Source: JALHSW01 sp963720675 (GTDB lineage: Bacteria > Actinomycetota > Acidimicrobiia > IMCC26256 > PALSA-555). From it: a stretch of 13,231 bases of DNA. Position 1 is the stretch's first letter, and every line of letters begins with the position of its first letter. The stretch spans positions 1 to 13,231 of the forward strand of contig CAVRGH010000016.1 in assembly GCA_963720675.1 (NCBI GenBank). The letters run 5' to 3'. Below are positions 7,375-13,194 of the stretch, piece by piece. The notes under the pieces were generated by a model. It did no database searches. It saw nothing but the letters and a program-made list of their open reading frames with translations, and was not told the origin of the DNA. Position numbers and translations under genes: made by a program.

Positions 7375-7775
7375 TTCGAACCGCTGCACACTGGCGGACT
7401 CGGCGCCGGGGCTGCTGGGGCGGGCGCCGGCGCGGCAGTCGGGGTGCCTGATGGTGCAGGCGCCGCCGCGTTCGACCCTCCGCTGGTGCCTGCCGCCGTA
7501 CTCGACGATCCGGCCCCGCCACCGCCACCGCCGCTCCTGGAGGCGGTGGGTGCGCCCCCCTCCCCCGCGGGGACGTAGATGGTGCGTTCCACGACCCGCG
7601 TGACGATCGTCGTCGGCGCCACCGCGTCCTGCTGCGTGGTCGGCGGCGTCGGCGTCGATTCCGTGACCGTGCGCGCTTCGACCGCGAAGCCCGCCATGAT
7701 CCCGAGGGTTGCCGACACGCTGACCCCGGTTGCCAGGACGCGCCCCCCTGGTGCGGCGTGTCGGCGCCGGGTCAT
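7368..7775 (-). CDS. Short membrane-anchored Gly/Ala/Pro-rich protein with C-terminal Cys pair
   Basis: Not a family I recognise. The 135 residues show a basic N-terminus (MTRRRH), one hydrophobic segment (about residues 13-32), a short conserved-looking box TIVTRVVERTIY (56-67), a Gly/Ser then Ala/Pro linker (about 70-128), and the ending PPVCSGSKC with Cys130 and Cys135. The layout is that of a single-pass protein whose tail reaches away from the membrane, probably outside. Its ATG overlaps the stop of the previous gene by one base (TGATG), and its own stop lies within the ApbE start, so the genes are coupled. It shares design and the [RK]VVExx[IV]Y box with the gene before it. A role as flavin acceptor, thiol redox partner or scaffold is conjecture. 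Confidence 0.75.
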   Translation of the reverse strand: MTRRRHAAPGGRVLATGVSVSATLGIMAGFAVEARTVTESTPTPPTTQQDAVAPTTIVTRVVERTIYVPAGEGGAPTASRSGGGGGGAGSSSTAAGTSGGSNAAAPAPSGTPTAAPAPAPAAPAPSPPVCSGSKC

Positions 7776-8236
7776 CAGTCGCCCTTGCAGTGCCAGAAGT
7801 AGTGCTCCCAGTCCCATTCCGGCTCCTGGCAGCCGGCCGGCACCGGCGGTCGCGTCGGCGGAGTGGCCGCCGCGGGCGCTGGGCTCGTGGGTGGTGGGGT
7901 GCTCGAGGTCGCCGGCGTGGTCGGTGCGGGACCGGGCGCCGACGCAGCCCCGGTCGTGCCGCCCGCCGCCGGTGCTCCCGGCGCCGACGTCGACCCCGCC
8001 GGGGTGCCGGATGAGCCGCGACTGCCACCGCTCCCGGGCGCTTCGACGTAGTGATCGTCGTACACGACCTGCTCGACCACCTTCACGGTCGTCGTGGTGG
8101 TCGGGCCGGCCGACGCCTGGTCCCCGCCACCCATGCCGAACAACGGCAGGTGGAGGATCGCCGCGACCGCGATCGTGCCCGCACCGAGGACGAGTGCGGT
8201 CGAGGCAGCTACCGCTTGCGCCGTGGTCCGCTTCAT
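7775..8236 (-). CDS. Short membrane-anchored Thr/Pro/Ala-rich protein with aromatic Cys-bracketed tail
   Basis: First gene of the operon, not recognised as a known family. ATG 8236 has a strong GGAGG ribosome site nine bases upstream. The 153 residues comprise a basic start (MKRTT), a hydrophobic anchor (about 8-34), TTTTTVKVVEQVVY (46-59), a Gly/Ser/Pro/Ala/Thr linker (about 67-134), and a compact acidic-aromatic end CQEPEWDWEHYFWHC (Cys136 to Cys150). The two Cys could form a disulfide, and the His/Trp/Tyr cluster could bind metal or cofactor. A GTTGAAS stretch (93-99) only loosely resembles an ApbE acceptor and lacks the final Thr/Ser after GA. It is a likely paralogue in architecture of the next gene. 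The linker composition means sequence searches will be noisy. Confidence 0.78.
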   Translation of the reverse strand: MKRTTAQAVAASTALVLGAGTIAVAAILHLPLFGMGGGDQASAGPTTTTTVKVVEQVVYDDHYVEAPGSGGSRGSSGTPAGSTSAPGAPAAGGTTGAASAPGPAPTTPATSSTPPPTSPAPAAATPPTRPPVPAGCQEPEWDWEHYFWHCKGD

Positions 8237-8245
8237 GGCTCGTGG

Positions 8246-8272
8246 ACCTCCTCCAGGGGCCGGATCCCGGCC
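8246..8272 (-). promoter_or_regulatory. Ribosome site and leader inverted repeat before the ApbE operon
   Basis: GGAGGT (8251-8246, minus strand) is an ideal ribosome site. Directly upstream is a perfect inverted repeat GGCCGG-ATC-CCGGCC (8258-8272). It could be an operator or a leader hairpin that modulates access to the ribosome site. The 149-base gap (8237-8385) otherwise shows no clear TAnnnT promoter or -35. Confidence 0.35.
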
Positions 8273-8385
8273 GCGATGAATCCCCCGATCCGTCGCAGAT
8301 GGACGGAGCGAACCCCTTGATCGGCGCCTGGCCGGCAGAACTTGAACACCCGGAAACGCGCGAGCACGACCCGAAGGGCGACTGG

Positions 8386-8938
8386 TCAACCGGCCCGCAG
8401 TCCCACCTGGTCGGGGACCCGCCGTTCGACACCATCGAGCAGCCGGTCGAGGAGCGGCCACCACCGCCCCGGTCGGAGGGTGGCGAGCGCGCGGATGATG
8501 CTCTCCGGGTGCCTCACGACCGGCACGACGCGCATCGGAGAGGCCTCATGGAGGATCCCCCCGAACCAGTGACGCGCGGTGGTCCCGAGCTTGTCGGCGT
8601 CGGCAACCAAGTAGTAGTCGGGCAGGTCGAGCGAGCCGACGCGCCACCGGGAGAGCACCTCGGCGACGGCGACCTCCAGGGCACCGACCGGCGCCTCTCC
8701 GTCGAAGAAGGCGCTCCACGTCTCGCCGACGACCGCGAGGGGGTCGGCGTCGTGCAGGAAGTACGGGATGTGTGCCGCGGCGGCCGCGTTCGTGACCTCG
8801 ATGGCACGGTCCAGCGGCGCGTCGTCGTCGGAGCTCGGGAACCAGCACCCGGACGTTCGCTGCCGACGAGACGGCCTCGAGCAGGGCGGGCGCGTCGGGC
8901 GCGACGACACAGACCACCGTCGTCGAGGTGCGCTGCAC
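8386..8938 (-). CDS. Uncharacterised protein, frameshifted
   Basis: The N-terminal piece (QRTSTTVVCVVAPDAPALLE, NVRVLVPEL) and the larger C-terminal piece (DDDAPLDRAIEVTNAAAAAH, LHDADPLAVVGETWSAFFDG, DLPDYYLVADADKLGTTARH, ending RRVPDQVGLRAG) lie in different frames. The switch is near 8825-8835, where a leftover C precedes GACGACGAC, explained by one extra base or two missing ones. Corrected length is about 184 residues. The start GTG 8938 is favoured over GTG 8947/8944 because a GGGAGG ribosome site then sits about nine bases away. I recognise no family; the alternation of hydrophobic strands and Ala-rich helices suggests a soluble alpha/beta protein. No signal peptide or membrane segment. 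It is divergent from the DMT transporter. Confidence 0.6.
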
Positions 8939-8974
8939 GATCACCACCTCCCGCGGGCCCGAGCACGACGCGAT

Positions 8975-8986
8975 GATCGTACGATC
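8975..8986. promoter_or_regulatory. Perfect palindrome overlapping a TACGAT -10 box
   Basis: GATCGTACGATC is a perfect 12-bp palindrome in the divergent gap between the uncharacterised gene and the DMT transporter. Its centre contains TACGAT on the minus strand (8981-8976), a good -10 about 37 bases before GTG 8938. A repressor bound here would cover that promoter. The similar GATCGG-GT-CCGATC at 12088-12101 also touches a TACGAT box. Confidence 0.4.
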
Positions 8987-9023
8987 CTGGGCGCGGGGAC
9001 GCCGCGTCGCTCGAGCCCCTCGC

Positions 9024-9029
9024 TATGGT
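9024..9029 (+). promoter_or_regulatory. Probable -10 box (TATGGT) giving a leaderless transcript
   Basis: TATGGT fits TAnnnT and ends six bases before the GTG at 9036. Transcription would start at or within a base or two of the start codon, and there is no ribosome site, so translation is probably leaderless, which is common in actinobacteria. Confidence 0.45.
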
Positions 9030-9035
9030 TCCGGC

Positions 9036-9885
9036 GTGTCCGACCAGGTCATCGCCGCGCTCATCGCCGTCGTCGCCGCGTGCATCTACGTCCTCGGCCT
9101 GGCGCTGCAGCAGCAAGGCAACCGCCGCGCGGGTCGCGGCCGGACGCCGAGGGATGGTGGCCGTCGTCCGCGAGCCGGTCTGGTGGCTCGGGGTCGGTCT
9201 CACGTGCGGAGGATTCCTCGTGCACGGCTTCAGCCTCTCGATCGGATCCCTGACCGTGGTGCAGCCGGTCCAGGTGAGCCAGATCGTCTTCGCCGTGGTG
9301 CTGGACTCGTGGATCACGAAGCAGCCGATCGCCCGGCGCGACTGGGAGGGTGCCGCGCTCGTGGTACTCGGGCTCGCGACCTTCATGGTCATCGCGCGAC
9401 CCACGGCCGGGACCGACTTCGCGATGCCTGGGTCTTGGGTCTGGATCCTGGGTGGCCTGGCCGTCGCCGCGCTGGTGATGGGTGTGGGCGCGTGGCGCTT
9501 CGCCCCAGCGCGTGCAGTGCTGCTCGGGGCGCTCGCGGGAACGATCTGGGGCGTGCAGGGTGCCCTGCTCAAGGAGACCTCCGAGCTCGTGGAGCGCGGA
9601 CTTGCTGATGCACTCACGACGTGGCCGTTGTACGCGACCGCGCTCCTCGGCGTCTTCGGCCTCGTCGCGCAGAACGCGGCGCTCCGGGTCGGGCGATTGA
9701 CCGTCGCGGCCGCGCTGATCACCGTGATGAATCCCGTGGTTTCTTCGGTCATCGGACTCGCCGCATTCGGTGAGTCGCTGCGGAGCGGGTCGGGCGCGCT
9801 GGTCGGTGCAACCGTCGGTGCCGCCGTCGTCATCCTCGGGGTGATGCTGCTCTCGAAGCGAACGACGGCGGTCTCGACCGCCTGA
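9036..9885 (+). CDS. DMT/EamA-type multi-pass membrane transporter, frameshifted
   Basis: The first helix (SDQVIAALIAVVAACIYVLG then LALQQQGN) is in one frame and the rest, from about VAAGRRGMVAVVREPVWWLG, in another. The switch lies at about 9121-9135 in a CG repeat. Restoring a missing CG pair (or removing a G from GGG) joins them into about 283 residues. The remainder has the DMT pattern of about ten short hydrophobic helices: FLVHGFSLSIGSLTVVQPVQ, DWEGAALVVLGLATFMVIA, LLGALAGTIWGVQGALLKET, LTVAAALITVMNPVVSSVIG. The substrate is unknown; relatives export amino acids, metabolites or drugs. The GTG at 9036 is preceded by TATGGT and no ribosome site. It converges with the MHS transporter 21 bases away. 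Confidence 0.8.
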
Positions 9886-9909
9886 GGGTTGCGTCCTCGC
9901 TGCTCCTCA
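9883..9909. terminator. Weak hairpin spanning convergent stop codons
   Basis: TGAGG (9883-9887) pairs with CCTCA (9905-9909), with an inner GCG/CGC stem around TCCT. Both arms contain the TGA stop of one of the two convergent genes. The stem is short, so this is only a weak terminator candidate, but it repeats the stop-in-stem arrangement. Confidence 0.3.
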
Positions 9910-11196
9910 CGATGCCTCGCCGCGCTCCAGCTCGCCGACGCCCAGGCGCGCCGTCTCGCGCAGTCGCGTGATCGGCCACAGCACTGCCAACGAGGCGACG
10001 ACGAGATAGAACGACGGTGCCAGCTCAGCTCCCGTCGCGTGGATGAGCATCGAGCACACGAGTGGTGCCGTGCCACCGAACACCGCGTTGCCGAGGTCAT
10101 AGCCGATCGCGAGTGCCGTGAACCGCTCCCGGGTCGGGAACAGCTCCCCGATGGCGGCCACCGTCGGGCCCGCCGATGCCAGCACCGGAAGGATCAGACC
10201 GACCTCGCCGATGACCACCCACACGATCGGCGCCTCGGTGAGGAGGGCGAACATCGGGACGGCGAGCACCGCCATCGCCGCCGCGGCACCGAGGAGCATC
10301 GGCCGTCGCCCGACCCGATCCGAGAGCCACCCTGCGAAGGGAGTCGTGTAGGCGTAGAGCAGATTCATCGCCGTCGTGATCCACAACGCGTCTGATCGGG
10401 GCACCGTGGCCACCGTGTCGAGGTAGGTCGGCACGAAACCCAGGACGACGTAGTAGAGGATCCCGCCGTACCCCGCCAGCACCGCGGCGAGGAGCACCGG
10501 ACGAGGGAGCTTTCGCACCGCATCGGTGACGGGTCGCTTCGACAGCGAGCCTGCGTCGCGTGCCGATTCGAAGGCAGCCGTCTCCTGCATGTGTCGGCGC
10601 ATCACCAGCGCGAACAACGCCACGACCGTGCCGATCCCGTACGCGATTCGCCAGCCGTAGGACGACATCGCGTCGCTGGACAACGTGCTGGTGAGCAGGC
10701 TGACCACGAACGACGAGAGGAGGATCCCGGTGCCCGAGGTGACCACCGCAGTCGCGGCGACGAGGCCGCGCCGCTGCGCCGGCGCCTGCTCAACGAGCAC
10801 CACGACCGTGCCGCTGTACTCTCCCCCGGCCGAGAAGCCCTGGACGAGACGCACGGTGACCAGCAGCAGCGGTGCCGCGATGCCGATGGAGTCGTACGTC
10901 GGCAGCAGCGCGGTCAGTGCCATCGGGACGGTCATCATGAGTACCGAGAGCGTCAGTGCACGCTTTCGCCCCAGACGATCACCGATGCGCCCGAAGTAGG
11001 CGCCGCCGGCGACCCTCATGACCGACCCCGCCGCGAACACGGCGAAGCTTGCGATGCTCGAGACGAGGGGGTTGCTGCTCGGGAAGAACAGCGGACCCAT
11101 GACCGGGACCAGGTAGAGGTACAGGCCGTAGTCGAACCACTCGACCACGGTCCCCGCCGATCCGAAGATCATCGAGTTCCACGTGCGCCGAGTCAT
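9907..11196 (-). CDS. MHS-type major facilitator (metabolite:H+ symporter) transporter
   Basis: The protein opens TRRTWNSMIFGSAGTVVEWF-DYGLYLYL, the hallmark of metabolite:H+ symporters such as KgtP, ShiA and ProP relatives. It has the loop 2-3 motif YFGRIGDRLGRKRAL, the helix-4 motif RLVQGFSAGGEYSG, and the second-half motif WLSDRVGRRPML, with about twelve hydrophobic helices over 429 residues. The substrate is probably an organic acid or osmolyte but cannot be assigned. The frame extends to 11259, but ATG 11196 is at the family's usual start and downstream of a TAGGCT promoter box. Intact and standing alone between convergent and tandem neighbours; no regulator adjoins it. Confidence 0.92.
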   Translation of the reverse strand: MTRRTWNSMIFGSAGTVVEWFDYGLYLYLVPVMGPLFFPSSNPLVSSIASFAVFAAGSVMRVAGGAYFGRIGDRLGRKRALTLSVLMMTVPMALTALLPTYDSIGIAAPLLLVTVRLVQGFSAGGEYSGTVVVLVEQAPAQRRGLVAATAVVTSGTGILLSSFVVSLLTSTLSSDAMSSYGWRIAYGIGTVVALFALVMRRHMQETAAFESARDAGSLSKRPVTDAVRKLPRPVLLAAVLAGYGGILYYVVLGFVPTYLDTVATVPRSDALWITTAMNLLYAYTTPFAGWLSDRVGRRPMLLGAAAAMAVLAVPMFALLTEAPIVWVVIGEVGLILPVLASAGPTVAAIGELFPTRERFTALAIGYDLGNAVFGGTAPLVCSMLIHATGAELAPSFYLVVASLAVLWPITRLRETARLGVGELERGEAS

Positions 11197-11227
11197 GGCG
11201 CCGCCGGCAACCGGATCCACGCCATCG

Positions 11228-11233
11228 AGCCTA
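11228..11233 (-). promoter_or_regulatory. Probable -10 box (TAGGCT) for the MHS transporter
   Basis: TAGGCT on the minus strand fits TAnnnT and predicts a start of transcription about 25 bases before ATG 11196. The region where a -35 would lie (around 11251-11260) is taken by the right arm of the 11251-11280 inverted repeat, so that repeat may also influence this promoter. Confidence 0.4.
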
Positions 11234-11250
11234 CGGAAGGAAGCAAGCAG

Positions 11251-11280
11251 TCCCGACAACCGACCGCGCCGTTGCCGGGA
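11251..11280 (-). terminator. Ten-bp hairpin, likely minus-strand terminator
   Basis: TCCCGACAAC and GTTGCCGGGA are inverted arms around a ten-base loop. In minus-strand RNA all ten pairs form, one as G-U; in plus-strand RNA the same position is an A-C mismatch. That polarity points to an RNA hairpin made from minus-strand transcription, ending the transcript of the secreted-protein gene (stop at 11411) before the MHS promoter. It is followed by a pyrimidine-rich stretch rather than a pure U run. Confidence 0.5.
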
Positions 11281-11316
11281 CCCTCTGAGGGGCGCGGCCG
11301 TCGGTGCGTCGAAGGC

Positions 11317-11408
11317 TCACTCCACGATCCGGATGGAGCCCGCCGACATCCTGCCGCGCTGCGAGAGCTCGGTTGACGACCGGCCGCGAACGTCGAAGCG
11401 GGCGGCCT
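11317..11408 (-). other. Gene-free gap with short GC3-rich open stretch
   Basis: The 214 bases between the MHS transporter and the secreted protein hold the TAGGCT box, the hairpin at 11251-11280 and this stretch. Read on the minus strand from just past the secreted-protein stop, one frame stays open and ends STELSQRGRMSAGSIRIVE then TGA (11319-11317), with mostly G/C third positions. An internal ATG would give only ten residues. It may be a remnant, a small protein, or chance; I do not call a gene. Confidence 0.2.
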
Positions 11409-11410
11409 GG

Positions 11411-12064
11411 TCAGCCGACCGCGGTCTCCAGACGATCCGCGAGGAGCGTCGCGAGGTCGACCGAGCCGTCGAACGGGTTGCCGAAGCGCAGGACCTGCAT
11501 GGCGGCGAGTCCGCGGCCGACCCGGATCAGGCCGAACTCGGAGTAGACCTTGCCGGTGTTCCCGTCGGAATCACTGAGGTCGACCTCGACCTGGTACAGG
11601 GCGGAGTCGTCACCGAGGCCGGTCGAGGTGGGCGAGAGGCCGTCGAACCGGTACTTCGTCCCGGCCTTGAGCACAACGTCGAGAGTCTCGTCGAGATCGG
11701 TCTGCAAGCACGTTGCGCCCTGCCTGCTCGCGTACGCGGCGAGCGCGGTCTTTGCCGCCTTCGGGTTCTTGTAGAGCACGACCCGATCCTCCACGATCAT
11801 GGGCTGATCCGTGAATCTGGTGACCGCGTTCGGCAGCCGCTCGGCTGCCTTCGCGACTGCACGCACCCGCTTGCACGCCTTGGCGTCCGACACCGTCGCA
11901 TCGCTGGGAGCGGATTCCTGGAGCCCGTACTCGGCGACATCCGATTCGGTCAGCACGACACCCTCGGCGATGGCCGTGTCGTCCTGGGCGCCCGCCGAAG
12001 CGGTGGACGCGACTCCGAGACAGATCCCGGCGGCAATGAGCAGGGACGAGATCAGGCGGTGCAT
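11411..12064 (-). CDS. Secreted protein of unknown function (single-domain, two Cys)
   Basis: ATG 12064 begins a signal peptide (MHRLISSLLIAAGICLGVAS, then TASA cleavage near residue 24). The mature part of about 190 residues has two cysteines, Cys64 (DAKACKRV) and Cys119 (GATCLQTDL), likely a disulfide. It shows alternating helix and strand patterns ending in YSEFGLIRVGRGLAAMQVLR, where the order helix, VVLYKNPKAAKTALAAYASR, and paired strands loosely recalls PknH-like extracellular sensor domains. I am not certain of that family. The signal peptide Cys15 is not in a lipobox, so the protein is probably free outside the cell. It has its own promoter box in the 74-base gap after the diiron protein. 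Confidence 0.8.
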   Translation of the reverse strand: MHRLISSLLIAAGICLGVASTASAGAQDDTAIAEGVVLTESDVAEYGLQESAPSDATVSDAKACKRVRAVAKAAERLPNAVTRFTDQPMIVEDRVVLYKNPKAAKTALAAYASRQGATCLQTDLDETLDVVLKAGTKYRFDGLSPTSTGLGDDSALYQVEVDLSDSDGNTGKVYSEFGLIRVGRGLAAMQVLRFGNPFDGSVDLATLLADRLETAVG

Positions 12065-12087
12065 CGAAGCATCTTTCGGTTGGCGGC

Positions 12088-12104
12088 GATCGGGTCCGAT
12101 CGTA
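12088..12104 (-). promoter_or_regulatory. TACGAT -10 box with overlapping palindrome before the secreted protein
   Basis: TACGAT (12104-12099, minus strand) is a good -10, giving a leader of about 28 bases. The inverted repeat GATCGG-GT-CCGATC (12088-12101) overlaps its end and the expected transcription start, the classic place for a repressor site. Confidence 0.4.
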
Positions 12105-12129
12105 GGTGCGTCGACGCGCCGCGTGCAGC

Positions 12130-12145
12130 CGCCTGCGCTCAGGCG
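12130..12145 (-). terminator. Hairpin at the end of the diiron protein gene
   Basis: CGCCTG and CAGGCG form a perfect 6-bp stem with a four-base loop, and the TGA stop of the gene (12141-12139) lies at the loop edge. There is no T run. It may trim or attenuate transcription into the secreted-protein gene. Confidence 0.4.
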
Positions 12146-13194
12146 CCCTCGGCGACCGCCGCGACGTGGGCCAGCTGCTGCTCGAGCTCCTCAGCGGCCC
12201 GTTCGTCGTTCGCCATCTCGGCGTCGAGGTCGGCATCGGCGAACTGCATGACGCCCATGTCGGTGAACGCACCCTGGATGCGAGGACCCCAGAGCCCGAT
12301 GTCCTTGATGATCGGCACGATGCGCGTGAAGAGGAAGTTGCGGAACTGGACCATCATCTCGCTGTGCTCGACGTACTCGATCGCCGCGGCGGGAAGGCCG
12401 ACGCGCTCGAACACCTCCTCGCCGAGGAACCGGTCTCGCATGAGGTAGCACGCGTCGACGCAGAACTCCTCACGCTCGTCCCGCTCGGCGTCAGTGAGCT
12501 CGGGGTAGTAGTCACGCAGCGCCAGCCGACCGAACGCCACGTGTCGCGCTTCGTCCTGCATGACGTAGGCGTTCAACGCCCGAGCCAGGGGTTCCGTCGC
12601 CATGTTCCGGATGACACCGAACGCCGCCAGCGCCAGGCCCTCGATGATCACCTGCATGCCGAGGTAGGTCATGTCCCAGCGGGAGTCGGCGATGACGTCG
12701 GCCAGCAAGGCCTCGAGGTGCCGGTTCATCGGGTACACGAGCTGGACCTTCTCGTGGAGATACCGGCTGTAGACCTCGACGTGGCGGGCCTCATCGATGA
12801 CCTGCGTGGCTGCATAGAACTTGCTGTCGATGTCGGGCACGCCCTGCACGATCTTCGCGGAGCACACCAGTGCGCCCTGCTCACCGTGCATGAACTGGCT
12901 GAAGCGCCAGGCCTCGATGTTGCGGCGCAGGTTGCCACGCTCGCGGTCGTTCATCTTCTCCCACCACTCGGTCCCGAACAGCGGACTGATCTCGTCGGGC
13001 ATGCCGACCGGGTGCTCGAGGTCGACGTCGAGCGACCAGTCGAGGCGGTCGTTCCCGATCCACTGGCGACGGGTGCCCTTGTCGTACAGGCGCAGGAGCT
13101 GGTCGCGCCCGTGCGTGTAGTCGAAGTCGAACACGGTCGTGATCGGACTCTCGATGTCGAGGTGGTCGACGTCGGGTGTGTCGAAGACGGTCAT
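12139..13194 (-). CDS. Ferritin-like (R2/AurF-type) non-haem diiron protein
   Basis: The 351-residue protein carries the full carboxylate-bridged diiron set in the right order: Glu105 (HGEQGAL), Glu135-x-x-His138 (DEARHVEVYSRYL), Glu185 (QVIIEGLALAAFG) and Glu215-x-x-His218 (DEARHVAFGRLAL). This E, ExxH, E, ExxH pattern is that of R2-like oxidases and oxygenases, and the size suits them better than ferritin itself. The reaction is unknown: amine N-oxygenation, hydrocarbon oxidation or ribonucleotide-reductase-like radical chemistry are all possible, and no RNR large subunit, reductase or ferredoxin is nearby. ATG 13194 has GGAGG four bases upstream; the in-frame ATG at 13209 has none. An acidic Ala/Glu-rich tail ends the protein. 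The promoter lies beyond the window edge. Confidence 0.88.
   Translation of the reverse strand: MTVFDTPDVDHLDIESPITTVFDFDYTHGRDQLLRLYDKGTRRQWIGNDRLDWSLDVDLEHPVGMPDEISPLFGTEWWEKMNDRERGNLRRNIEAWRFSQFMHGEQGALVCSAKIVQGVPDIDSKFYAATQVIDEARHVEVYSRYLHEKVQLVYPMNRHLEALLADVIADSRWDMTYLGMQVIIEGLALAAFGVIRNMATEPLARALNAYVMQDEARHVAFGRLALRDYYPELTDAERDEREEFCVDACYLMRDRFLGEEVFERVGLPAAAIEYVEHSEMMVQFRNFLFTRIVPIIKDIGLWGPRIQGAFTDMGVMQFADADLDAEMANDERAAEELEQQLAHVAAVAEGA

Noticed and set aside
7400..7900. Repetitive GC-rich DNA that resembles a tandem repeat or CRISPR-like tract
   Set aside because: The repetition is irregular Ala/Pro/Gly/Ser codons of the two linkers; there are no evenly spaced identical units.
8514..10100. 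Long minus-strand open frame antisense to the DMT transporter
   Set aside because: Ser/Thr/Arg-rich shadow of a plus-strand membrane protein with clear hydrophobic helices.
11183..12448. Long plus-strand open frame across the secreted and diiron protein genes
   Set aside because: Arg/Asp-rich shadow; the minus strand holds a signal-peptide protein and a diiron protein with all ligands.
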